DNA of 32,389 nucleotides from the NCBI GenBank assembly GCA_017608525.1, contig JAFCFS010000005.1:1-32389 (forward strand), read 5' to 3'. Under the pieces are notes generated by a model, which did not search any database, was not told the origin of the DNA, and worked only from the letters and a program-made list of their open reading frames with translations. The DNA comes from Candidatus Woesearchaeota archaeon. GTDB lineage: Archaea; Nanobdellota; Nanobdellia; SCGC-AAA011-G17; GW2011-AR17. Positions 7,980-16,941 of this stretch are shown piece after piece. Both the position numbers and the translations under genes were made by a program. Every line of letters starts with the position of its first letter. Positions within the stretch are counted from its first letter, which is position 1.

Positions 7980-9744
7980 AGAATTTAAGAGAAATATAGC
8001 AAAAAGGAAAAAGGATATAGTTATAAGTGTATCTTCTGGAACTTGTGGGTTGGCTAAAGGTGCGGAAGAAGTTTTTGAAGCATTAAAAAAGGAAATTGAA
8101 ATTAATGGCCTGGAAAAGAAAATAGAAATAAAAGCAACCGGATGTCATGGATTTTGCCAATATGAACCAACTGTAGTTATAAAAAAGAATGATCTGGAGG
8201 TTATTTTGATAAATGTGAACGAAAAAGATAGTAAAAAAATTATCGAAAGTGCATTGAGGAGAAAAAAATCCTATACTCCAAAAGAAATTAAAGAATTTGT
8301 TTCAAAACAAAAGAGAATATTGCTGGAAAATAATAAATATGTTGATCCCAAAAATATAGAAGATTATATTGCTATAGGTGGCTATACATCACTTTCTAAG
8401 GCATTAAATATGGAAGGAAAAGAAATTGTAGAGATAGTGAAAAAATCTGGTTTAAGGGGGAGGGGAGGAGCAGGCTTTCCAACTGGTAAAAAATGGGACA
8501 TGTGCAGGAACCAGAAAAGCGATAAAAAATATATAATTTGCAATGCTGATGAAGGTGATCCTGGTGCATACATGAATAGGGCATTGCTTGAAGGAAATCC
8601 GCACCTTATTATAGAGGGCATGATTATTGGTGCATATGCTATTGGAGCTGATGAAGGAATAATTTATGTAAGGTCAGAATACCCTTTAGCTGTAAAGAAT
8701 CTTGAAATTGCAATAAAACAAGCAGAGGAATACGGATTTTTGGGTGAGAATATCTTATCTTCAGGATTTAATTTTAAGTTAAAAATATTTGAAGGAGCAG
8801 GAGCTTTTGTTTGTGGTGAAGAGACTGCTCTTATTTCCTCAATTGAGGGGTTTGCAGGAGAACCAAGGCTTAGACCTCCTTATCCAGCTGAAAAAGGGCT
8901 GTATGGGAAGCCGACAAATATAAATAATGTTGAGACATGGGCAAATGTACCTTTTATAATTGCATACGGTTGGAAATGGTTCTCTTCTATTGGAACAGGA
9001 AAAAGCAAGGGTACAAAAATATTTTCTTTGGTTGGTAAGGTTAAAAATACTGGTTTGGTTGAAGTACCTTTTGGAACTACTCTTAGAGAAGTTATCTATG
9101 AAATTGGTGGTGGTATAAAAGATGGAAAATTCAAAGCTGTTCAAATAGGAGGTCCTTCAGGAGGATGTATTCCTGAAAAATCATTGGATAAAAAGCTAGA
9201 TTATGAAGAAATTAGTGAAAGTGGAGCAATCATGGGTTCAGGAGGATTAATAGTTATGGACGAAAAAACATGTGTTGTTGATGTTGCCAAATACTTTACA
9301 AACTTTTTAAGGTACGAAAGTTGCGGAAAATGCAACTCATGTAGAGAAGGTCTAAATCAAATGTATGCAATATTAGATAGAATAACAAAAGGAAAAGGAA
9401 AACTAGAAGACCTTACTCTTTTGGAAGAACTTGGAGAATATATTAAAAAAGCCTCTCTTTGCGGGCTTGGAAAAACAGCACCAAACCCTGTATTAACTAC
9501 ACTTAAATACTTCAAAAATGAATACTTGGCTCATATAAAAGAGAAAAAGTGTCCAGCTGGTGTTTGCAAGGAACTAATTGAATATTCCATTGAAAAAGAA
9601 AAATGTGTTGGCTGTGGAAAATGTAATGAAGTTTGCAGTACTGGAGCAATAGATTTGGAGAATTACAAGATAGAGAAGGAAAAATGCATCAAATGCGGCG
9701 CATGTTATGAGGTATGCAAGAAAGGTGCTATTACGATAAAATGA
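7951..9744 (+). CDS. nuoF: NuoF/HoxF/HydB-type flavoprotein (NAD(P)H, FMN, Fe-S) subunit
   Basis: N-terminal thioredoxin-like domain, GLRGRGGAGFPTGKKW, ADEGDPGAYMNR, ESCGKCNSCREG, C-terminal 2x[4Fe-4S] CVGCGKCNEVC...CIKCGACYEVC. Start at MKIKNVKEF. Confidence 0.95.
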   Translation: MKIKNVKEFEEFKRNIAKRKKDIVISVSSGTCGLAKGAEEVFEALKKEIEINGLEKKIEIKATGCHGFCQYEPTVVIKKNDLEVILINVNEKDSKKIIESALRRKKSYTPKEIKEFVSKQKRILLENNKYVDPKNIEDYIAIGGYTSLSKALNMEGKEIVEIVKKSGLRGRGGAGFPTGKKWDMCRNQKSDKKYIICNADEGDPGAYMNRALLEGNPHLIIEGMIIGAYAIGADEGIIYVRSEYPLAVKNLEIAIKQAEEYGFLGENILSSGFNFKLKIFEGAGAFVCGEETALISSIEGFAGEPRLRPPYPAEKGLYGKPTNINNVETWANVPFIIAYGWKWFSSIGTGKSKGTKIFSLVGKVKNTGLVEVPFGTTLREVIYEIGGGIKDGKFKAVQIGGPSGGCIPEKSLDKKLDYEEISESGAIMGSGGLIVMDEKTCVVDVAKYFTNFLRYESCGKCNSCREGLNQMYAILDRITKGKGKLEDLTLLEELGEYIKKASLCGLGKTAPNPVLTTLKYFKNEYLAHIKEKKCPAGVCKELIEYSIEKEKCVGCGKCNEVCSTGAIDLENYKIEKEKCIKCGACYEVCKKGAITIK

Positions 9745-10472
9745 AAGATAAAGTAGAAATCAAAATTGATGGAAAGGAATTAATTGTTCCTAGTAGTGCA
9801 ACAATTCTTGATGTTGCTAATGAAATAGGAATATATATACCAACCTTATGTCATAATGATGCACTAAAACCATATGCTTCATGTAGAATGTGTTTGGTAG
9901 AAATCTACACAAACGGAAGAAAAAGAATTGTCACTGCTTGCAATTATAAAGTAGAGAATGGATTAGAGGTTTATACTACAACTAAGGAGGTAGAGAAACT
10001 AAGAAAAATAAACATAGAAATCCTCTTGGCAAAAGCACCTGATTCGAAGAAAATTCAAGATTTGGCATTTAAATTGGGGGTTTCTGAAACAAGATTCAAA
10101 AAGGAAAAAGGGAATAGCTGTATTCTATGTGGTTTATGTGCAAGAATCTGCGAAGAAATTGTTGGTGCAAGCGCAATCAACTTTTATGATAGGGGGAACA
10201 AAAGAAAAATTGGGCCTCCATTTGGCGAGCCATCAGAAGATTGCATAGGATGCGGAATGTGTGCTTATGTTTGCCCGACAAATACGATAGAAATAATAGA
10301 AAAAGATGGAAAAAGAATAATTGAGCCATGGGGAAAAGAAGTTAAAATGAAGAAATGTGAAAAGTGTGGAAATTATTTCATTCCCCAACCACTTGCAAAT
10401 AAATTGGAGAAAGAATTTGGGCTTAAAGACGCATTTAAGTATTGCCCAAAATGTAAAAATGGAAAAGGATGA
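9741..10472 (+). CDS. HoxU/NuoG-N-terminal-like [2Fe-2S]/2x[4Fe-4S] ferredoxin subunit with C-terminal zinc-ribbon-like tail
   Basis: CHNDALKPYASCRMCLVEI plant-type 2Fe-2S; CILCGLCARIC and CIGCGMCAYVCP; terminal CEKCGNYF...YCPKCKNG. ATGA overlap with nuoF. Confidence 0.88.
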   Translation: MKDKVEIKIDGKELIVPSSATILDVANEIGIYIPTLCHNDALKPYASCRMCLVEIYTNGRKRIVTACNYKVENGLEVYTTTKEVEKLRKINIEILLAKAPDSKKIQDLAFKLGVSETRFKKEKGNSCILCGLCARICEEIVGASAINFYDRGNKRKIGPPFGEPSEDCIGCGMCAYVCPTNTIEIIEKDGKRIIEPWGKEVKMKKCEKCGNYFIPQPLANKLEKEFGLKDAFKYCPKCKNGKG

Positions 10473-11517
10473 AGCAATAAAAATTTTGGCTAAGGAACTA
10501 GTTAAATTGGGCTATATTGAAAAGATGGATTATTTCCAATTCAGTTTGGTTAAGGACAAAGAAAATTATGGATTTGTTCCTTTTTCTACCGAATATACAT
10601 ATGGACCATATGGAACGCTGGAAGAAAAATTAGCTAAGAGGTATGGAGCAAATTACATAATTTCCCTTAAAAAGATTTGTAACGACTCTTACTTCATTCC
10701 AGTAGCGTATATAGGAAAAAATGAAGCAAGAATACTCAATGAAACATATTATAAAAATATACCAAAAAATTTAGAGATCGCAATGAAAGAATTAGGTATT
10801 AAGTGTTATTCAACCCTTTACCGTATTTATATGAACGGATTTCCTTTTTGGGATGGTGACTTACTTAAAAATCTGGGCTTTGATATCTTCCAAATTGTTA
10901 AAACAAATTTTGATGAAGGATCATGTTACGTAATGAGAATTTATCCAAAAAAAGGGGATCATAAATTTACTTTTAAACACTCTCAAATAGAAGAGTATAT
11001 AGAAGATAACAAGAGAGGCATACATTTCGAAAAAAAGGATAAAGATTTTTGTACATTCGTTTTTAAATTGCCAAAGAAGGAGCAAAATGTTGAGGTTAAT
11101 AGAATATGGATATCTACAAATTCGATACCTTTAGACGAAGTTTTCCATTATCTTTATTACAATAAACCTGAAGATTTTAAATTTTATTGGAATGAAATAA
11201 GGGATTCAAAGGTTAAGAAAGACTTGGTTTCCTATATAGATACATTTAAAAACAGAAATCTAGAACTTGATTGCTTCTTGTTGAAAATTGGCTTTGATGT
11301 TAAAACAGAATGGCTAGACTTATATAAATCAAAGAATAAAGAGGCTGCAAAATTCTTTATTGTATATTTTATAAAAGCATCAATAGAGGAGAGAAAACAC
11401 ATTTTAAAGGTGCTAATTAATGAAAGAGATAAAAATGAAGAAATTGATAAATACCTCTCAGAAAATCATTCACAATTAATAAAGGAAGTAATCAGGGAGG
11501 AATACAATGAAATTTAA
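10459..11517 (+). CDS. Unknown protein encoded between diaphorase and Kor genes
   Basis: 352 aa from ATG at 10459 (MEKDEAIKILAKELVKLGY...); overlaps both neighbours in the co-directional cluster; no recognisable motif. Confidence 0.75.
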   Translation: MEKDEAIKILAKELVKLGYIEKMDYFQFSLVKDKENYGFVPFSTEYTYGPYGTLEEKLAKRYGANYIISLKKICNDSYFIPVAYIGKNEARILNETYYKNIPKNLEIAMKELGIKCYSTLYRIYMNGFPFWDGDLLKNLGFDIFQIVKTNFDEGSCYVMRIYPKKGDHKFTFKHSQIEEYIEDNKRGIHFEKKDKDFCTFVFKLPKKEQNVEVNRIWISTNSIPLDEVFHYLYYNKPEDFKFYWNEIRDSKVKKDLVSYIDTFKNRNLELDCFLLKIGFDVKTEWLDLYKSKNKEAAKFFIVYFIKASIEERKHILKVLINERDKNEEIDKYLSENHSQLIKEVIREEYNEI

Positions 11518-11815
11518 AATTGAAATCCTAGAGGATATTTGCAAAGGATGTGGGCTTTGCGTTAGCTTTTGCCCAAAACAACTATTTAAGATTTCTGAAA
11601 AAATAAATATTAAAGGATATCATCCAGCGGAATGGATTGGAAGACCATATTTCATAAGTGAAGAAAAATTTGAAAAATTAGAAAAGGAGAAGAAAAATTT
11701 AATAAGTTGTGTTGGTTGTGGTGTTTGTTATAATGTTTGTCCTGAAGCAGCAATTAAAATATACAAAGAGGCAATGGGTGTTGAATTTAAAAATGAAAAA
11801 AAATCTGGAAAATAA
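11507..11815 (+). CDS. korD: 2-oxoacid:ferredoxin oxidoreductase delta (2x[4Fe-4S] ferredoxin) subunit
   Basis: CKGCGLCVSFCP...CVGCGVCYNVCPEAAI. Confidence 0.93.
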   Translation: MKFKIEILEDICKGCGLCVSFCPKQLFKISEKINIKGYHPAEWIGRPYFISEEKFEKLEKEKKNLISCVGCGVCYNVCPEAAIKIYKEAMGVEFKNEKKSGK

Positions 11816-12923
11816 GATCGAAAAGATTTTAATAAAAGGAAACGATGCTGTTGTTGAGGCAGCATTGAGGTCAGGTCTAAATGGATTTTTTGGTTATCCA
11901 ATCACTCCAGCTAGTGAAATTATCGAAGGATTTGCGAAAGCTTATTATGAGGATTTAGAAAGAAAAAAGAAAGGACTAAAGCCAAAATATCCAGAGTTTC
12001 AGGTTTTTTTGCAAATGGAAAGCGAAATTGCCTCAATTAATGCCGCGCTTGGTGGGGCTGCTACTGGAAAAAGGGTGCTGACTGCATCCTCAAGTCCCGG
12101 TATAAGTTTAAAACAGGAAGGAATTTCCTATATTGCTGGTTGCGAACTACCTGTGGCTATAATTGATGTGATGCGAGGAGGTCCTGGTTTGGGGAACATA
12201 GCCCCAGAACAAGGAGATTACTTTCAAACTGTTAAAGGAGGAGGTCATGGGGATTACAGATTAATAACCCTTGCTCCCAATTCAGTTCAAGAATTGGCCG
12301 AATTTACTTGCGAAATATTTGAATTGGCAGACAAATATAGAAATCCAGCTGTTTTACTTTACGATGGTTATTTGGGTCAAATGAAGGAAGGAGTTATTTT
12401 TCCAAAAGTCAAAGCGAAAAATTACGATAGGAGCAGTTGGGCTGCAGATGGTAACAAGAAAGGAAGGGAAAAACATATAATTACATCAATTTATATAGCA
12501 CCCGAAGATATGGAAAAGCATAAATTGAGATTGAAGAGAAAATACGATTTGATTGAAGAAAAAGAAGTTAGATTTGAGAACTATAAATCAGATGATGCAG
12601 ACATTGTTATTGTTGCTTATGGAATTGTTTCAAGGATTGCAAAGGATGTTGTTGAAAAAGCAAGAAAAGAAGGAATCAAAGTTGGTTTATTGAGACCTAT
12701 AACTTTATGGCCATTTCCAAAAAAAGAAATTTCACAAATAGCTGATAATGCAAAAGCAATCTTAACAGTCGAGTTGAACATGCTCGGCCAGATGAATGAG
12801 GATGTGCTTATTTCAGCCAACGGAAAATGCCCAGTAGAATTTTATGGAAGATGTGGAGGGGTTATACCTAAAGAAAAGGAGATACTTGAAAAAATTTTGG
12901 AGATAAACAGGAAGGTAAAATGA
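11793..12923 (+). CDS. korA: 2-oxoacid:ferredoxin oxidoreductase alpha subunit
   Basis: GNDAVVEAALRSGLNGFFGYPITPASEIIE...MRGGPGLGNIAPEQGDYFQ. Start at MKKNLENK (ORF opens upstream at 11709). Confidence 0.95.
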   Translation: MKKNLENKIEKILIKGNDAVVEAALRSGLNGFFGYPITPASEIIEGFAKAYYEDLERKKKGLKPKYPEFQVFLQMESEIASINAALGGAATGKRVLTASSSPGISLKQEGISYIAGCELPVAIIDVMRGGPGLGNIAPEQGDYFQTVKGGGHGDYRLITLAPNSVQELAEFTCEIFELADKYRNPAVLLYDGYLGQMKEGVIFPKVKAKNYDRSSWAADGNKKGREKHIITSIYIAPEDMEKHKLRLKRKYDLIEEKEVRFENYKSDDADIVIVAYGIVSRIAKDVVEKARKEGIKVGLLRPITLWPFPKKEISQIADNAKAILTVELNMLGQMNEDVLISANGKCPVEFYGRCGGVIPKEKEILEKILEINRKVK

Positions 12924-13684
12924 AAAAGAAAAATTTAGAATATATTTTGAAAAGTCCGAAAGTCGAAGCATTTCAGAACAAAACACATTATTGTCCCGGA
13001 TGCGGTCATGGAATATTGCATAAATTATTGGGTGATGCAATGGACGAACTGGGAATAAAAGACATCACAATTTTTATAGACTCTGTCGGATGCTCTGTTT
13101 TTGCCTATAACTACTTTGATTGTGATCATATTCAAGTACCACACGGAAGAGCTCCTGCTGTTGCAACTGCTGTGAAAAGATTAAGACCTGATAAAATTGT
13201 AATAACTTACCAGGGAGATGGTGATCTAGCTGCAATTGGTACTGCAGAAATAATTCATGCTGCAAACAGAGGAGAAAATATAACAATAATCTTTGTGAAT
13301 AATGCTATTTATGGAATGACTGGAGGACAACTTGCTCCAACAACTTTGATAAAGCAAAAGAGCACAACAACACCTCGTGGAAGATTTGCTACAGAATTTG
13401 GTTACCCTTTAAAGATATGTGAAATGCTAAATACATTAAAGGCTCCGGCATACTTGGAGAGGGTTGCTTTATATGATCCATTACACATAAAAAAAGCAAA
13501 AGAAGCTGTGAAAAAAGCATTAAGGATGCAAATAAAAGGGAAAGGCTTCTCTCTTGTTGAAGTGCTTTCACATTGCCCTACAAACTGGAAGATGACACCT
13601 GAGGAATCAATGAAATTTGTTAAGGAAAAGATGGAAAAATACTACCCATTAAAAATATTTAGAGATAGGGAGTTTAAAAAATGA
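12920..13684 (+). CDS. korB: 2-oxoacid:ferredoxin oxidoreductase beta (TPP) subunit
   Basis: HYCPGCGHGILHKLL, YQGDGDLAAIGTAEIIHAANRGENITIIFVNNAIYGMTGGQLAPTT. Confidence 0.97.
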   Translation: MKKKNLEYILKSPKVEAFQNKTHYCPGCGHGILHKLLGDAMDELGIKDITIFIDSVGCSVFAYNYFDCDHIQVPHGRAPAVATAVKRLRPDKIVITYQGDGDLAAIGTAEIIHAANRGENITIIFVNNAIYGMTGGQLAPTTLIKQKSTTTPRGRFATEFGYPLKICEMLNTLKAPAYLERVALYDPLHIKKAKEAVKKALRMQIKGKGFSLVEVLSHCPTNWKMTPEESMKFVKEKMEKYYPLKIFRDREFKK

Positions 13685-14217
13685 GCGTAAAATTGATAAT
13701 CTCAGGTTTTGGAGGACAAGGGGTTTTGTTACTTGGAGATATAATTGCATACTCAGCTCTTAAAGAGGGAAAAAATGTTACATGGGTGCCAAGCTATGGT
13801 CCGGAGTCAAGAGGCGGAACATGTAATTGCCAAGTAATTTGCTCTGAGAAAAGTATAGGTTCTCCAGTAGTTGACGAACCAGATATTTTAATCGCATTTA
13901 ATCTACCTTCTGTTGATAAATTTATGAAAACTGTTAAAAAAGGCGGAATAATGCTTTATGACTCCTCCCTAGTTAAAGAAAAACCAAAAAGAGACGATAT
14001 AAAAATATACGGAATTCCTGCAACTGAAATAAGTGATGTAGCCAATATGGTCATGCTCGGCGCTTATATAGAATTAACCAAAAATATAAAACTCGAAACA
14101 GTAGTAAATTTAGCCTTACCTGAAAAATTAAAAGGTGGCAAAGAAAAATTTATCCCTAAAAATATCAAAGCGATTAAAAAAGGAATAGAGTATGTTTTAA
14201 AAAATTTCAACTTTTAA
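13681..14217 (+). CDS. korC: 2-oxoacid:ferredoxin oxidoreductase gamma subunit
   Basis: LIISGFGGQGVLLLGDIIAYSALKEGKNVTWVPSYGPESRGGTCNCQVICS. Confidence 0.96.
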   Translation: MSVKLIISGFGGQGVLLLGDIIAYSALKEGKNVTWVPSYGPESRGGTCNCQVICSEKSIGSPVVDEPDILIAFNLPSVDKFMKTVKKGGIMLYDSSLVKEKPKRDDIKIYGIPATEISDVANMVMLGAYIELTKNIKLETVVNLALPEKLKGGKEKFIPKNIKAIKKGIEYVLKNFNF

Positions 14218-15427
14218 TTTTTAAAATATCTTTAAACATCCTAATATAATCCAATAGATGTCTAGTGATTAAGAAGTTTTTCCTTACGTACTCTTTTCCA
14301 AATTTACCCATTTCAGCAGCCTTTCTTTTATTCTTAAGGAGATAAATAACTTTTTTGGCGCAATCCTCAATACTGTTAATTAAGAATCCATTTTTTCCAT
14401 TTTTAATTTGCAAAGGAATACCTCCGACATTTCCACCTACGACTGGTGTTCCTTTCCACAGAGCTTCACTAACTGTAAGCGCAAACCCTTCTCTTAAACT
14501 TTTTTGTATAATTACACTTGAAACCCTCTGGAGTGTGTTGACAAGTATATCATTTTCATATTTTCTTTTTGCAATAACTACCTGAACGTCTTTCTCTTTC
14601 TCTGTTTTCTCAAGTACCTTTTCATAAATATATGGTCCTTCTGGATCGTCTCTTGCCATATTGCCCATCAAAACCAATTTGCAATCTACTTTTTTCTTTA
14701 CAATCTTAAATGCCTCAATCACACCAAGAGGGTCTTTCCATTTATCAAATCTTGAAATTTGTGCTATAATTGGTTTGTCCAAATCAATTTTGTACTTCTT
14801 CAATATTTGATGCTGTTCTTTCTCGCTAAGTTCCCTATTTTTATCTGTTAATGGATCAATCGATGGGGGTATTATGTACTCCTTTATCAACCCTTTTTTG
14901 TATTCCCACATTGAAACAACCATGGCATCGTATTTTTTAATATAAGTCTTGATGTAATTCCAAGTTTTTCTGTATGGTGAAGAAAGATCTATATGACATC
15001 TCCAAATCCATGGACAAATTTTTTTTGTGTATTTAATTAAGGCTGCTGGTTGTGGGTCATGTATAATAACAATGTCTTGCTTATTCCATCCTATTGTCTT
15101 TGAGTTTATTTTGTTCCATTTTTCGTATAATTTTTTTTCAGATTGAGTTATAACACATTTCTCACCTTGAAGGGAGTTATGAAATTTTTTAGTAACGGTA
15201 AAAAATTCGTATGGTGCATTAATTATTTTCCAGTCAGCATCTAGACCTGTGTCACTCATTAAAGGGATAAGGCTTTGGAGCATTTCTGCAACTCCACCGC
15301 CCTTTAAAGTAGAATTTATGTGCAATACTTTTTTTCCTTTAATCGGCAAAACTTCTTTTTCGATTTTTTCTATAACTTCTTGCCCAACAATTTTTTCATA
15401 ATCTTTTAGAGATCTTTTGTTAAGCAT
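14207..15427 (-). CDS. treT: GT4 glycosyltransferase, trehalose glycosyltransferring synthase (TreT)-like
   Basis: VLHINSTLKGGGVAEMLQSLIPLM, IWRCHIDLSSPYRKTW, ISRFDKWKDPLGVIEAF, SLREGFALTVSEALWKGTPVVGGNVGGIPLQI; start at MLNKRSLKDYEKIVG. Confidence 0.85.
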   Translation of the reverse strand: MLNKRSLKDYEKIVGQEVIEKIEKEVLPIKGKKVLHINSTLKGGGVAEMLQSLIPLMSDTGLDADWKIINAPYEFFTVTKKFHNSLQGEKCVITQSEKKLYEKWNKINSKTIGWNKQDIVIIHDPQPAALIKYTKKICPWIWRCHIDLSSPYRKTWNYIKTYIKKYDAMVVSMWEYKKGLIKEYIIPPSIDPLTDKNRELSEKEQHQILKKYKIDLDKPIIAQISRFDKWKDPLGVIEAFKIVKKKVDCKLVLMGNMARDDPEGPYIYEKVLEKTEKEKDVQVVIAKRKYENDILVNTLQRVSSVIIQKSLREGFALTVSEALWKGTPVVGGNVGGIPLQIKNGKNGFLINSIEDCAKKVIYLLKNKRKAAEMGKFGKEYVRKNFLITRHLLDYIRMFKDILKIKS

Positions 15428-15474
15428 AAAGATAAGTAGGAAGAAATAGTATATAAAATTTAAGAAATAAAAAA

Positions 15475-16386
15475 TTAAAAAATAATTTTTTCTCCAGGTA
15501 CTTTTGGAAATAAACACACTTCCTTTATATGCTTAGCACCGCAGATATACCTCAACATTCTTTCTACACCAAATCCAGCACCCGCACTTTTTGGTAATAA
15601 GCCTAATTTTGCAAATTTTAGATATTCCTTATATCTTTTAGGGTCTACTTTTGTCTCTTTCATCCTCTTTAAGATTCTTTTGTAGTCCCATTCCCTCTCT
15701 CCTCCTGACAATGCTTCACCATAACCTTGAGGATAAACAAGATCGTAGTTGTGAAAAATTCCTGGCTTATCATGATCTTCCCTATCATAAAATTCTCTTC
15801 TAAAACTTAAAATCCAAAATGGCTCCTTCATTTTTTTTGAAAGTTTCTGTTCAAAATCTTTTCCGTATATTTTTTCAACTTCATAACTATAGAATTTTTT
15901 GAATGGTCTTCTTGGTATTTTTAATTTTCTGCCAAGATCTTTTAATTCCTTTGCACAATCCTTTTTTACTTTCGAAAACACATAGATTAATAGTTCTTCC
16001 ACAAATTTCATTATATCCTCTTTCTTTGCGTTTTTAAATTCAAAATCTACTTGGGAAAATTCGATAAGATGCCTTCCAGTTTTTTTGCATTTGCCAATTT
16101 CCAATCTAATGTTTGGTGAAATTGTATATATTGCCTTTACACCAGGAACAAGCAATGCAAGTTGTTTATGCAACAACATACTTTTTGTCAAAGTTAATTT
16201 TTGTCCATAGTATTTGATTTCTGCATTAAATACTTTATGGCACAAAGGATCCGTAATCGGAGAAATTATTACTGGCATTATTTGAATTAATCCTTTCTTC
16301 CAAAAATAATCATGTATTGCTCTAAGCATTGTTGTTTGAATCCTTAATATCTTTTCCAATTTTGTTTTTCTTTGGAGTTTTACCAT
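15475..16386 (-). CDS. asnA: Archaeal-type asparagine synthetase A (AsnRS catalytic-core paralogue lacking anticodon-binding domain)
   Basis: 303 aa class II aaRS core: VIISPITDPLCH...YGQKLTLTKSMLLHKQLAL...FSQVDFEF...LLPKSAGAGFGVERMLRYICG; no N-terminal OB domain. Confidence 0.85.
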   Translation of the reverse strand: MVKLQRKTKLEKILRIQTTMLRAIHDYFWKKGLIQIMPVIISPITDPLCHKVFNAEIKYYGQKLTLTKSMLLHKQLALLVPGVKAIYTISPNIRLEIGKCKKTGRHLIEFSQVDFEFKNAKKEDIMKFVEELLIYVFSKVKKDCAKELKDLGRKLKIPRRPFKKFYSYEVEKIYGKDFEQKLSKKMKEPFWILSFRREFYDREDHDKPGIFHNYDLVYPQGYGEALSGGEREWDYKRILKRMKETKVDPKRYKEYLKFAKLGLLPKSAGAGFGVERMLRYICGAKHIKEVCLFPKVPGEKIIF

Positions 16387-16473
16387 TTTTTCAAAATAGA
16401 GATAGCTTCATTATATAAATTTATTGCAAATTTTTTGGAAAAATTTACAAATTTTTTAAAAAAATTTTTAAAA

Positions 16474-16492
16474 AATGGAATATTTTTCCATT
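16474..16492. promoter_or_regulatory. Inverted repeat AATGGAA-TATTT-TTCCATT next to lrp start; candidate operator
   Basis: 7-bp perfect arms, 5-bp spacer, in the asnA/lrp divergent intergenic region, 2 bp upstream of the ATG. Confidence 0.5.
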
Positions 16493-16494
16493 AT

Positions 16495-16941
16495 ATGAAA
16501 ATTGACCAAAAAGATTCGAAAATAATTGAGATATTGAAAAGTAATGCAAAGCTTACAACTGGCCAGATATCTAAAAAGCTACTAATCCCAATAACTACAG
16601 TACATAATAGAATTAAAAAATTGGAGAAAGCAGGTGTAATAGAAGGCTATACAATTAAATTGAATTACAAAAAACTCGGATTTGAAATTTTAGCATTTAT
16701 TCAAGTAAACGTTATTTATACATTGCCCAGTGGAAAAAAGATTAAACAAGAAGAAGTTGCAAAAAAAATCAAAAAACTCGATGGTGTTGAAGAAGTTTGG
16801 ATTGTTGCAGGAGGCACAGATTTGCTTGTTAAGGTAAGGGTCAAAAGCATAGATAAATTAAATGATCTTGTAATTAACAAACTCAGGATGGTCGAAGGCG
16901 TGGATAAAACGCAAACTCTTGTTGTTTTAAAGGAAGTTTAA
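16495..16941 (+). CDS. Lrp/AsnC family transcriptional regulator
   Basis: MKIDQKDSKIIEILKSNAKLTTGQISKKLLIPITTVHNRIKKLEKAGVIEGY plus RAM domain; start placed at 16495. Confidence 0.93.
   Translation: MKIDQKDSKIIEILKSNAKLTTGQISKKLLIPITTVHNRIKKLEKAGVIEGYTIKLNYKKLGFEILAFIQVNVIYTLPSGKKIKQEEVAKKIKKLDGVEEVWIVAGGTDLLVKVRVKSIDKLNDLVINKLRMVEGVDKTQTLVVLKEV

Noticed and set aside
8382-9144. Minus-strand ORFs 8382-8621, 8396-8584, 8839-9144
   Set aside because: Antisense to nuoF; no promoter, RBS or homology signals.
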